NCBI GenBank assembly: GCA_021736615.1
Contig: JAIPFN010000020.1
Location: 1 to 7,514, forward strand
Direction of reading: 5' to 3'
DNA from: Phycisphaerae bacterium
GTDB taxonomy: Bacteria; Planctomycetota; Phycisphaerae; Sedimentisphaerales; Anaerohalosphaeraceae
Length of the DNA: 7,514 bases
Shown here: piece by piece, positions 1-5,447 of the stretch
Position numbering within the stretch: position 1 is the stretch's first letter
Layout: each line of letters begins with the position of its first letter
Translations under genes and position numbers: made by a program
Notes under the pieces: model-generated
Told to the model about the DNA's origin: nothing
The model's input: only the letters and a program-made list of their open reading frames with translations
The model's database searches: none

Positions 1-160
1 CTGCTCCGGAAACAACAAAATTCTCATTAGCTGCCGTAAATGTAGTATCGTTAACCTCTCCGTCAAACCCCTGACAAAGGGTCTGCCACGGGAAATAAAG
101 GTCGCTAAACAAAACCCCTTCGTACTTCAAAATGTCACGATCCCAGCAAAACGCATTCAT
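1..160 (-). CDS. Partial phage-associated protein of unknown function (N-terminus only)
   Basis: The frame opens with ATG at 160-158 and stays open to the left edge, so only the first 53 residues are visible. A GGGAG Shine-Dalgarno lies 5 bases upstream of the ATG. The visible part begins MNAFCWDRDILKYEGVLFSD and is rich in aromatic and acidic residues, with no signal peptide or membrane segment. It follows the major capsid gene on the same strand after a 291-base gap. That position suggests a virion structural protein, for example a neck, connector or tail-related protein. This is inference from context; I do not recognise a named family. The long gap and the repeats in it mean it may have its own promoter, but I found no convincing one. 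Confidence 0.7.
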   Translation of the reverse strand, partial: MNAFCWDRDILKYEGVLFSDLYFPWQTLCQGFDGEVNDTTFTAANENFVVSGA

Positions 161-276
161 AAAAACTCCCAACCCGGCAAAGCCGAAAAAAACAATTTAT
201 CGCCAAAAGCAAATTAAACATTGATTCCAAAAAATATAACTTTTACACTATTCGCACTTTTTCTTTTAATTTTTTT

Positions 277-303
277 CTTCATGAGCTTCATGCTCTTCAT
301 GGT
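277..303. repeat. Three tandem 9-bp CTTCATGnn units
   Basis: Read on the plus strand, the units are CTTCATGAG, CTTCATGCT and CTTCATGGT, back to back with an exact 9-bp period. On the minus strand they read as CATGAAG repeats. They lie between two phage genes and code for nothing evident. I recall similar CATGAAG repeats in intergenic DNA of diverse bacteria, but cannot verify that here. Confidence 0.7.
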
Positions 304-316
304 TTTATGTACTTTA

Positions 317-346
317 ATTCGTGTCAATTAGTGTCCATTCGTGGTT
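317..346. repeat. Three tandem 10-bp ATTCGTGTCM-like units
   Basis: The units are ATTCGTGTCA, ATTAGTGTCC and ATTCGTGGTT with a 10-bp period; on the minus strand they read as CACGAAT-type repeats. They lie 13 bp from the CTTCATG repeat block. The two blocks together look like one interspersed intergenic element rather than phage sequence. Function unknown. Confidence 0.65.
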
Positions 347-370
347 CAAAACCGCAAACACTTACGATAA

Positions 371-423
371 TGCAAACCGTAACGATAACGCCGCAGACTC
401 AAACATTACCGTTACGGTTTGCA
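371..423 (-). terminator. Strong stem-loop downstream of the capsid gene (possible terminator or processing site)
   Basis: TGCAAACCGTAACG (371-384) and CGTTACGGTTTGCA (410-423) are a perfect 14-bp inverted repeat. After one mismatch three more pairs (386-388 with 406-408) can form, leaving a 17-base loop. It begins 28 bases past the capsid stop codon on the minus strand. There is no U-run on either side, so it is not a standard intrinsic terminator. It could instead attenuate or protect the capsid mRNA, or be the remnant of a small inverted-repeat element. Confidence 0.5.
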
Positions 424-451
424 CGATCTCTCGCGCAAACCTTTTTACCGC

Positions 452-1606
452 TTAGCTGGTGCTAAGCCCTCGGATCAAACCGTGTGCTGCCTCGTTTTTC
501 AGCTCAAGAGTATACTCGCCGATCAACTCACCGCACTCGTAATCACCCCCGCTGGCAAGCGGCTTAAAGTGAAAACTTCTGCCGGCAAGCGGAAGAACAT
601 TAACCCTCGAAGAATCAAGCATAAGCACAGCGTCCTGCGGAATCCACCGGCTGGTAACGATCTTACAAACACCGAAGTCGCTCTCATAGATACTGACCAT
701 ATCGCTGTAAGTGTTATCCGAAGGCCCATAACTCCGGGCGTCCGTCAGGAAAGAATTGATCTGACGTTTCTGATAACCGCCGACAACGATCAGGTCGACA
801 TTGCCGCTGCTGTTTTCCCACACCTGCCGAAGAACATAGTTGATCTTAGCCTCGTCAAGACCTGTTCCAGTCGGAAAACCCGAATCGCCGGAGTTATAAA
901 CATTCGTCGCCAGATTCTGGATGATCCCCTTCATCGTCCGGCGTACGGTAGTGCTGCCCTGCGGATCGCTTACCGCTCTTCCGCCATTGATGACAGTATT
1001 TTCCAGGTCGCGAATAAGCTCACGCAAACGCTCCTGCTTCTGGTAATCCATCTCATCGCTTAGCCCAAGCTGACTTGCCGCCATATCCGTACCGCTCACC
1101 TCGACAGCCGAAGTAAAGATCTGCGTATAGTTGCTCATACGACTGCGGTTGGTAAACCTGGCTGCCGGTTTATCTCCGCCTTCCAGTGCCGCATTACCAA
1201 GAATATTGACAACGCTGCCGTCAACCAGGTCTTCTGCCGTCGTCCCTGCATACCCGCGAACAACAGTAAGCGTATCACTGTTAACTGCCGTAACCAGCAT
1301 CAACTCGGCCGAACCTTCAATCTGGATTTGATCGCCCTCACGGAACCTGCTTCCGTTAGCTACATCAAAAGCAGTATCAACATCAGGGTCAACAATAGAC
1401 GCATCGCTTACCGTATCCTTATTCGGAAGCAGCGTATCTTCCAGCCATTCATGATGCGTACTGGTCGCCGCCCGAAGGGGATCGCCAAGCACATCCAAAA
1501 GCTGAGTTTCATAAGGGCTGATAATCCCGATTACATCCGCGACATCTTCTGCGATTTCCGGCAAACCGGTTCCCGCCGAGTAAGTTGCCTTACCACTAAA
1601 AGCCAT
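452..1606 (-). CDS. Major capsid protein, SU10/DUF5309 type (HK97 fold expected)
   Basis: This 384-residue protein is the shell subunit of a tailed-phage head. It resembles the SU10 major capsid (DUF5309) family. Residues 29-59 (SPYETQLLDVLGDP then HHEWLEDTL) match the family's conserved start. Residues 87-137 look like the inserted beta domain (REGDQIQIEGSAELMLVTAV, then VVRGYAGTTAED). RMSNYTQIF at 156-164, VSGTDMAA at 170-177 and the helix around 184-208 (RLRELIRDLENTVINGG) form the core. GEYTLELKNEAAHG at 363-376 is the typical C-terminal strand. Length is normal and no frame break is seen. The ATG has a GGAG Shine-Dalgarno 7 bases upstream. It lies 36 bases after the scaffold-like gene, the usual scaffold-then-capsid order, probably in the portal transcript. 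Family assignment rests on recalled motifs, not a search. Confidence 0.9.
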   Translation of the reverse strand: MAFSGKATYSAGTGLPEIAEDVADVIGIISPYETQLLDVLGDPLRAATSTHHEWLEDTLLPNKDTVSDASIVDPDVDTAFDVANGSRFREGDQIQIEGSAELMLVTAVNSDTLTVVRGYAGTTAEDLVDGSVVNILGNAALEGGDKPAARFTNRSRMSNYTQIFTSAVEVSGTDMAASQLGLSDEMDYQKQERLRELIRDLENTVINGGRAVSDPQGSTTVRRTMKGIIQNLATNVYNSGDSGFPTGTGLDEAKINYVLRQVWENSSGNVDLIVVGGYQKRQINSFLTDARSYGPSDNTYSDMVSIYESDFGVCKIVTSRWIPQDAVLMLDSSRVNVLPLAGRSFHFKPLASGGDYECGELIGEYTLELKNEAAHGLIRGLSTS

Positions 1607-1642
1607 AACATTTCTCCTAAAAAAATAAATTTAAATTACCGA

Positions 1643-2161
1643 TTAAACAAATTGACGACGCACACGCATGTACTCCTGCACATCACGTCTGCTGCCGCTG
1701 CCTGCGGCATTTCTCGCCGCCTTCTCTACCGCTCCTCTTACACCGCTCGTCTTATCACGAACCGGCAGGGTTCTTATGGAACTAGCGGAACTGTCACCTT
1801 TGCCGAAAAGAAAACCTTTATCTTTCCGAAGCGACTCAACAATCGAATCGACATTAACATCACCGTCCGAAGCCTCAATCCGTTTTTTTGCTACCAGTAG
1901 TGCCGTCTCGATATCGCTCACTCCCGCAGAGATTAAACTCTCGGAAAGCTTCCTGTCCTGCCGAAGTTCCTCAAGCTCAGCTGCCAAACCATTGCTGCGC
2001 TCATTGCTTTTGCGCAGTTGTCCGTCAAGCTCAGCAATCTTCTGTTCCGCCGCCTGTGCCCGTTTGCGATATCGAATAGACTCGCTTACCGGCACAAGAT
2101 GTTCATCGTTAAAACCGTCGTCTACTGACGAATCTTGACTAACAAAGTCACCGTCACTCAT
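1643..2161 (-). CDS. Small coiled-coil phage protein, probable capsid scaffold
   Basis: The protein has 172 residues when started at the ATG at 2161, which has GGGAG 8 bases upstream. A TTG at 2176 is in frame, but it overlaps that Shine-Dalgarno and is a poor start. The N-terminus is acidic (residues 1-22). Residues 28-72 are a long charged helix with heptad character (KRAQAAEQKIAELDGQL onward). A second helix spans about 73-115, and the C-terminus is basic and low in complexity (VEKAARNAAGSGSRRDVQEY, then MRVRRQFV). Small size, coiled coil, basic tail and a position between portal and major capsid genes are typical of scaffolding proteins, whose C-terminus contacts the capsid protein. That role is inference from layout and composition. 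A minor head protein is the main alternative. It shares the transcript with the capsid gene 36 bases downstream. Confidence 0.75.
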   Translation of the reverse strand: MSDGDFVSQDSSVDDGFNDEHLVPVSESIRYRKRAQAAEQKIAELDGQLRKSNERSNGLAAELEELRQDRKLSESLISAGVSDIETALLVAKKRIEASDGDVNVDSIVESLRKDKGFLFGKGDSSASSIRTLPVRDKTSGVRGAVEKAARNAAGSGSRRDVQEYMRVRRQFV

Positions 2162-2198
2162 AAATAAATCTCCCAATAATTAAACACTATTCCGTAGG

Positions 2199-2213
2199 GT
2201 GGGCCGTGCCCAC
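2199..2213. repeat. Intercistronic hairpin GTGGGC-CGT-GCCCAC
   Basis: A 6-bp GC-rich stem with a 3-base loop lies in the 61-base gap between the portal stop and the scaffold start. No U-run follows on the minus strand, so it should not terminate. The wider plus-strand string GTAGGGTGGGCCGTGCCCAC resembles a short interspersed repeat I recall from other genomes (unverified). It may tune mRNA stability between portal (few copies needed) and scaffold plus capsid (many copies). Confidence 0.5.
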
Positions 2214-2222
2214 ACTGTTGAC

Positions 2223-3770
2223 TTAATATCCCAATTCCGAAAGTATCTGCTCTCTGGAAACCCCCAGATCCTTTTTAATCTGCGCTTCCTGAAGTTGCTC
2301 CATCGTGTCTTCCGGCAGAGGATTCGGAAATACCACTTCCACTTCTCTTTCTTCGGGACTCGTCGCATATACACCGCACTTATCAAGTGCAGCTAGTATT
2401 AATTTAACGATCTGCCTTAGCCCCTCGCCGTAAGTATGTTGCTTGCGAGCCGTCTTGGAAAGCATCCCCATAAACGTCATCTTCAACGCAACTCCGCTGG
2501 TAAGGTTGCCCAGTTTGTTCTTGAGCACGCCCGCCACAACCGGCGTAACACCACTGACCTTATCCATCGCCTCACGAATTTCTGCGATATGCATATCCTC
2601 ACTCGGCGTCGAGCTATCCCCGCCAAACTGTTCGACACTCGCTTCGGGATTATCCGTATACCACATCCGCCCCGGCGAGATCGTCTTGTCGCTGCACCCT
2701 TCGATCCCCTTAGCAAGATACATCTTAAACGCCTGGAAGGTAATCCGGCTCGCACGGTCGCTAAGACGAGTATTAAGCTCATCCTGCAAACCGATAAGCT
2801 GCTCGACATCGCTAAGCCCTTCGTAATAATACGGCTGAGCAACATTTTGAATATGAACAACCGGTATAACCCCCAGCGGATTTTCACCTTCGGCAATCAG
2901 ATCGCCGTTTTCATATCTCTGCCACGCATCCGCCCCGATGATCTCGGTAATATTGCACCTCTTTCGACCGCCGCCGGATCCGCTGCCTGATAAAATTCGC
3001 GAAAGAAAACTGTTCTCAGATTCAAGCGAGTTCTTCTGCTGATAGAAATGCTGAATATAAAAATCAATCTTTCGATAATCGTCTTCGTCCAGAACCGGCA
3101 GTGCTCTCGGTGCCTCAATAAGGTCAAGCCCGATAGTAGAGGCCAATTGCAAAACAGAATGGAGAACTGATGAAGAAGGAGATGATGTAGTTGACTTTAA
3201 ATCGGAATTGACCGTAGCGCCATTGCGACGCATCTTAACAAGTACCTCTTCCGACGGCCTGACCAGGCAGTCAACAAAACCATAGACACTTCCGAGCACC
3301 GCCATGTCCTGGAAAAAACCGGCCCCGCCGTTAGCAGCAAATACGCACTTTATGATCTTTTCAATTTCCTTGCGTTTGCTTTCCTCGTAGGCCTTACTGA
3401 CAAAGCTTACGCCTTTGCCAAACAAAAAATCAACCATAGCGTTTATGCGCCATGTGATATCGTTTTCGATTACTACTTCCTTGCGGCTGATGTCGTCTAT
3501 AGATCGGCCGGAACCTATTCCTCCGGACGAGGAATATGAAACTCCTGTTATCCGCGACGGAAGACCGAACTCCTGACCTTGCAGATAGTTCCTGCTCGAC
3601 TCGCTGCCAACCGAAACGCCCGAGCCGGCAATGTCGTACATGTTGTTCTGGTAGTACTCCCAAAGCCTTCCAAGCTGCTTTCCGATCTCGATCCATTGAT
3701 CGTCGACAAGCCATTCGACAAAACTCTCATCAAGCTTGCCGTCTCCAAATACCCGAAAATCAAATCCCAT
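2223..3770 (-). CDS. Phage portal protein, SPP1 gp6-like
   Basis: This 515-residue protein fits the SPP1 gp6-type portal family, whose members are about 500 residues and form the ring at one capsid vertex through which DNA passes. Recognisable parts are WRINAMVDFLFGKGVSF (107-123), the wing entry; NPLGVIPVVHIQN (297-309); the conserved helix EGLSDVEQLIGLQDELNTRL (317-336) with the following SDRASRITFQAFKMYLAKG; VSGVTPVVAG (405-414) and LGNLTSGVALKM (420-431); and a C-terminal VVFPNPLPED (479-488) with a tail ending in EQILSELGY. A serine/glycine-rich stretch at 193-204 and another at 261-268 look like flexible loops. ATG at 3770 has GAGGT 7 bases upstream. It is the first gene of the head block. 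The large terminase gene expected just upstream is absent. The reading frame is intact. Confidence 0.88.
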   Translation of the reverse strand: MGFDFRVFGDGKLDESFVEWLVDDQWIEIGKQLGRLWEYYQNNMYDIAGSGVSVGSESSRNYLQGQEFGLPSRITGVSYSSSGGIGSGRSIDDISRKEVVIENDITWRINAMVDFLFGKGVSFVSKAYEESKRKEIEKIIKCVFAANGGAGFFQDMAVLGSVYGFVDCLVRPSEEVLVKMRRNGATVNSDLKSTTSSPSSSVLHSVLQLASTIGLDLIEAPRALPVLDEDDYRKIDFYIQHFYQQKNSLESENSFLSRILSGSGSGGGRKRCNITEIIGADAWQRYENGDLIAEGENPLGVIPVVHIQNVAQPYYYEGLSDVEQLIGLQDELNTRLSDRASRITFQAFKMYLAKGIEGCSDKTISPGRMWYTDNPEASVEQFGGDSSTPSEDMHIAEIREAMDKVSGVTPVVAGVLKNKLGNLTSGVALKMTFMGMLSKTARKQHTYGEGLRQIVKLILAALDKCGVYATSPEEREVEVVFPNPLPEDTMEQLQEAQIKKDLGVSREQILSELGY

Positions 3771-3814
3771 ATTCGTACCTCAAAATGCGCCCGGCGATAT
3801 TCACCGCGGCAAGG

Positions 3815-3843
3815 AATAAAAAATGTTTTTTCCCAGTGGTCAA
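3815..3843 (-). promoter_or_regulatory. Candidate sigma70-type promoter for the portal-scaffold-capsid operon
   Basis: Read on the minus strand: TTGACC at 3843-3838, a 17-bp spacer, then TTTATT at 3820-3815. The -35 box matches consensus at 5 of 6 positions and the -10 box at 4 of 6. Transcription would begin near 3808, giving a leader of about 40 bases before the portal ATG. The region is A/T-rich, so chance matches are possible. Confidence 0.4.
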
Positions 3844-3974
3844 TAAAAATGACCTTACATATTTGCACGAACCCGCGCGATTTATGCGAAATCTCAGCAA
3901 AAAAATTGAAACGAAAAACATAAACTCTTATAAACAAAGGATATAAAAATTTTATTTTTTTCCGCCCCAGCAGA

Positions 3975-4006
3975 ATAGTGTCATTGCATTTTATGCGAAT
4001 TTGACC
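3975..4006 (+). repeat. Left arm of 32-bp inverted repeat bracketing the coiled-coil gene
   Basis: The arm starts ATAGTGTCATTGCATTTT and matches the reverse complement of 5000-5031 at 28 of 32 positions; the first 24 bases differ at one position only. The inner end reads GACC in both arms. Outermost bases include a TA dinucleotide on both sides (3976-3977 and 5029-5030). That fits a TA target duplication of the IS630/Tc1-mariner kind, with the repeat proper starting GTGTCATTGC. The family link is inference. Confidence 0.75.
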
Positions 4007-4054
4007 CGGCAAAGCGCAAAAACTCTAAGGTCTTTTTGAGTTTAATACGAAATG

Positions 4055-4075
4055 AAACCGGCTGAAATCCGGTTT
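4055..4075 (-). terminator. Weak hairpin downstream of the coiled-coil gene
   Basis: AAACCGG (4055-4061) pairs with CCGGTTT (4069-4075) around a 7-base loop. It lies about 95 bases past the stop codon at 4171 on the minus strand. No clear U-run follows on that strand, so termination here is only possible, not shown. Confidence 0.3.
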
Positions 4076-4170
4076 TATGGAGTTGGACAATCCCGATAAA
4101 TCAAGGCGCAGCCTCGGCCCTGTTTGTGCTTGCATAAATCTCGCTGAAGGAATGAGCTAGTTACTGAAGC

Positions 4171-4650
4171 TTATTTTGGTTTTGGGATTTGTTGTGTAAT
4201 GTTCAGGGCATTTTCTATTGCGGTAAGTCTTATTGCCAGGTCGTCGATTTTCTTCTCTATGGTATCGAGTTTTGTCGTTACTTTATCGAATCCCCTGTCC
4301 GTCATGCCAAGACGATTTTCCATGGTATCCAGCTTCGTCGAGACCTTATCGAGCCCCTTGTCCATAGTGTTAAGGCGAGTTGACATACCGTCGAGTTTTG
4401 CCGAGACTTTATCGAACCCTCGATCCGCCGTACCAAGGCGATTATCCATAGTATTGATATAGCTGCCCATCATCCGTTCATAGGACTCGCTGACTCTAAC
4501 CGCATCGCTCTTGTAAGGTTCAATGGATATGCTTGGTTCGACCTTATACTTGGCACTGCCTGCCTTGCTTTGTGAAGGGCAGAAAACAAAAGCGACCATG
4601 CCGATCAAACACAGCCCGCCAAGAGTAATAAGTGTATTTTTAGTATTCAT
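4171..4650 (-). CDS. Exported or membrane-anchored coiled-coil protein with 21-residue repeats, function unknown
   Basis: I chose the ATG at 4650 (159 residues) because AAAGGAG lies 7 bases upstream. An in-frame codon at 4722 adds 24 residues but has no such site and would bury the signal sequence. Residues 5-23 form a hydrophobic helix. SKA then GS at 28-32 is a plausible signal peptidase I site, so the protein is either exported or held by an N-terminal anchor. C24 lacks a proper lipobox. Residues 68-130 are three tandem 21-residue repeats of the type MxxRLxxxDxGxDKVxxKLD. A fourth, degenerate copy at 131-149 ends near IENAL. Each repeat equals three heptads, so a continuous coiled coil is expected. 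I do not recognise a family. It is bracketed by a 32-bp inverted repeat and sits between the phage head genes and a DUF218 gene. It might be a cargo gene of a small mobile cassette or an ordinary envelope protein. Confidence 0.7.
   Translation of the reverse strand: MNTKNTLITLGGLCLIGMVAFVFCPSQSKAGSAKYKVEPSISIEPYKSDAVRVSESYERMMGSYINTMDNRLGTADRGFDKVSAKLDGMSTRLNTMDKGLDKVSTKLDTMENRLGMTDRGFDKVTTKLDTIEKKIDDLAIRLTAIENALNITQQIPKPK
4261..4449 (-). repeat. Three in-frame 63-bp tandem repeats inside the coiled-coil gene
   Basis: Codons 68-130 fall into three 63-bp units coding for similar 21-residue blocks; the motifs RGFDKV and DKGLDKV and the ends KLDG/KLDT recur with exact spacing. Being a multiple of seven residues, the unit keeps coiled-coil register, so gain or loss of units would alter rod length without a frameshift. 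Confidence 0.85.
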
Positions 4651-4727
4651 AAAATTGCTCCTTTGTAAAGTGGCCCAAACCCATGCTTTTTTTACTGATA
4701 TTGCATTTTTTACAATAGCCACTTTGT

Positions 4728-4756
4728 CTTATCGGCAAAATAATGGCCTGTGTTAA
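4728..4756 (-). promoter_or_regulatory. Candidate promoter for the coiled-coil gene
   Basis: Read on the minus strand: TTAACA at 4756-4751, a 17-bp spacer, GATAAG at 4733-4728 (5/6 and 4/6 to the sigma70 consensus). The leader would be about 70 bases and contains an 8-bp inverted repeat, AAAGTGGC (4667-4674) and GCCACTTT (4718-4725), ending just before the AAAGGAG site. Evidence is moderate to weak. Confidence 0.3.
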
Positions 4757-4802
4757 GCTGGAATTACCAACAGGGAGTTTGTAATTGGGACCGGTTTTTC
4801 AC

Positions 4803-4879
4803 TTCGTTATTCGATATTCTTTGTTGAGTCCCGATGTACATCGGGATTCTTTTTTGCGGTTTGAATATCCAATAACGAA
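4803..4879. repeat. Nested inverted repeat with inner 18-bp palindrome and T-tract
   Basis: The outer arms 4803-4819 (TTCGTTATTCGATATTC) and 4863-4879 (GAATATCCAATAACGAA) pair at 16 of 17 positions. Inside lies the perfect palindrome TCCCGATGTACATCGGGA (4829-4846), followed on the plus strand by TTCTTTTTT (4847-4855). The inner part looks like a plus-strand intrinsic terminator, but no plus-strand gene ends here. It may therefore be part of a mobile or interspersed repeat. Confidence 0.65.
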
Positions 4880-4890
4880 CAAGGAATAAG

Positions 4891-4913
4891 GGTGCTTCCG
4901 GTAAATGCGTAGG
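4891..4913 (+). repeat. Left arm of 23-bp inverted repeat flanking the GGTAAA array
   Basis: This arm contains CCGGTAAATGCGTAGG, whose exact reverse complement lies at 5377-5392. Over the full 23 bases the two arms (4891-4913 and 5377-5399) match at 21 positions. The arms enclose about 460 bp of noncoding DNA, a size and form typical of a miniature inverted-repeat element. Confidence 0.7.
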
Positions 4914-4999
4914 TACTGATGTTATAGCGTGGATTCTTTTTTGAAGTCTTTCTCATCCAGGTAAAGATAATTAAAACCTCATGAAAAGTACACCGACCT

Positions 5000-5031
5000 G
5001 GTCCATATCGCACAAAATGCAATGACACTAT
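5000..5031 (-). repeat. Right arm of 32-bp inverted repeat
   Basis: This is the inverted partner of 3975-4006 (28 of 32 matching), ending GCAATGACACTAT. It lies inside the interval bounded by the 23-bp repeat pair, so the two repeat pairs overlap rather than nest. Together the 32-bp arms span 3975-5031 and enclose a single gene and no transposase. Confidence 0.75.
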
Positions 5032-5119
5032 CTAGCTATTCAAAAAAAAATACTTTCTTTTAATTCCTTACGCAAAAGAGACTTAGACGATTTACTACAA
5101 CAAAAACCTTCCCGTTTTC

Positions 5120-5142
5120 GCACAAATAGCGCAGGTTTGTGC
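5120..5142. repeat. Short hairpin GCACAAA / TTTGTGC
   Basis: A 7-bp perfect inverted repeat with a 9-base loop. The flanking TCGCACAAA is shared with the right arm of the 32-bp repeat (5009-5017), hinting that this is a diverged relative of the same terminal sequence. Weak evidence. Confidence 0.35.
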
Positions 5143-5212
5143 AAATATAGAGTGACAGTTTATCTCTAATTGTATAAGCAATTACAGGTCTTGTTTTCTG
5201 TCCGATTTAAAA

Positions 5213-5365
5213 CCGGTAAAAAAACGGTAAACTTTGGTAAACATGTGCTATAAACGCCTTTAAATGAGGATAATTAAAGAAATTGAATTGAAATTCACAT
5301 CAAAACGGTAAAGGAAACGGTAAAGAACGGTAAAGAACGGTAAAAAACGGTAAACTTTTGGTAAA
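5213..5365 (+). repeat. Array of about nine ACGGTAAA-type motifs with 10-12 bp spacing
   Basis: GGTAAA, mostly as ACGGTAAA, occurs in one orientation in two clusters. Cluster one has copies starting near 5213, 5224 and 5234; cluster two near 5305, 5317, 5327, 5337, 5347 and 5358. Steps within clusters are 10-12 bp, close to one helix turn. Both clusters end the same way (ACGGTAAAC, a short T-run, GGTAAAC), so 5214-5242 and 5338-5366 are near-duplicates. Same-face spacing suits cooperative protein binding, as in iterons or subterminal transposase sites. No binding protein is identified. Confidence 0.75.
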
Positions 5366-5376
5366 CTTTGAGGATG

Positions 5377-5399
5377 CCTACGCATTTACCGGATGAACC
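5377..5399 (-). repeat. Right arm of 23-bp inverted repeat
   Basis: This is the inverted partner of 4891-4913, beginning CCTACGCATTTACCGG, and lies 11 bases after the last GGTAAA motif. The arm itself contains the motif in opposite orientation (TTTACCGG), linking the array and the terminal repeats as parts of one element. Confidence 0.7.
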
Positions 5400-5447
5400 G
5401 GAATAAGAAATATCTAATGGAGGAAGTTTTGTTTTGTGGTTCTATAG

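Larger units (their letters stand above)
161..451. other. Noncoding gap between capsid gene and next phage gene
   Basis: I see no credible gene in these 291 bases. The stretch holds an A/T-rich segment (about 185-275), two families of short direct repeats (277-303 and 317-346) and a long inverted repeat (371-423). A small stem (CGGC, loop AAA, GCCG) at 177-187 lies just upstream of the ribosome binding site of the gene starting at 160. A gap this large, filled with repeats, is unusual inside a phage head operon. Confidence 0.6.
3771..4170. other. Noncoding region upstream of portal gene
   Basis: No supportable gene is seen in these 400 bases. They contain a candidate minus-strand promoter for the head operon (3815-3843), an A/T-rich block (about 3893-3960), the left arm of a 32-bp inverted repeat (3975-4006) and a short hairpin (4055-4075). 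In many tailed phages terminase genes would be here. Confidence 0.6.
4723..5447. other. Repeat-rich noncoding island
   Basis: About 725 bases with no supportable gene. They hold, left to right: a small hairpin (4762-4786, 10-bp stem with one mismatch, loop AGGGA); a nested inverted repeat (4803-4879); the left arm of a 23-bp inverted repeat (4891-4913); the right arm of the 32-bp repeat (5000-5031); a 7-bp hairpin (5120-5142); a phased GGTAAA array (5213-5365); and the right 23-bp arm (5377-5399). Layered repeats suggest successive insertions of small nonautonomous elements. Confidence 0.6.

Noticed and set aside
171..182. 12-bp string ACCCGGCAAAGC also present near 4004-4015
   Set aside because: The shared stretch is short and the flanks differ. 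It was not extended into a convincing repeat, so chance is the simpler reading.
419..1063. 214-codon plus-strand open frame
   Set aside because: It lies antisense to the well-supported major capsid gene, has no ribosome binding site and no recognisable domain. It is a shadow frame.
2162..2176. TTG start at 2176 for the scaffold-like gene
   Set aside because: It overlaps the GGGAG site that correctly serves the ATG at 2161, and has no site of its own.
2195..2213. AGGGTGG string resembling the T-box antiterminator motif
   Set aside because: It sits between two phage genes on the opposite strand, with no T-box stem I, terminator or amino-acid gene downstream. It is better explained as a short hairpin repeat.
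3548..4012. 154-codon minus-strand open frame overlapping the portal start
   Set aside because: It overlaps the portal N-terminus in another frame, crosses the inverted repeat arm and has a composition unlike a protein-coding gene.
4807..5028. 73-codon minus-strand open frame
   Set aside because: It runs through the nested inverted repeat, a 23-bp repeat arm and the end of the 32-bp repeat, and has no Shine-Dalgarno. It is probably fortuitous within repeat DNA.
5213..5365. CRISPR array
   Set aside because: Repeat units are about 8 bp with 2-4 bp between them. There are no 20-40 bp repeats with unique spacers and no cas gene.
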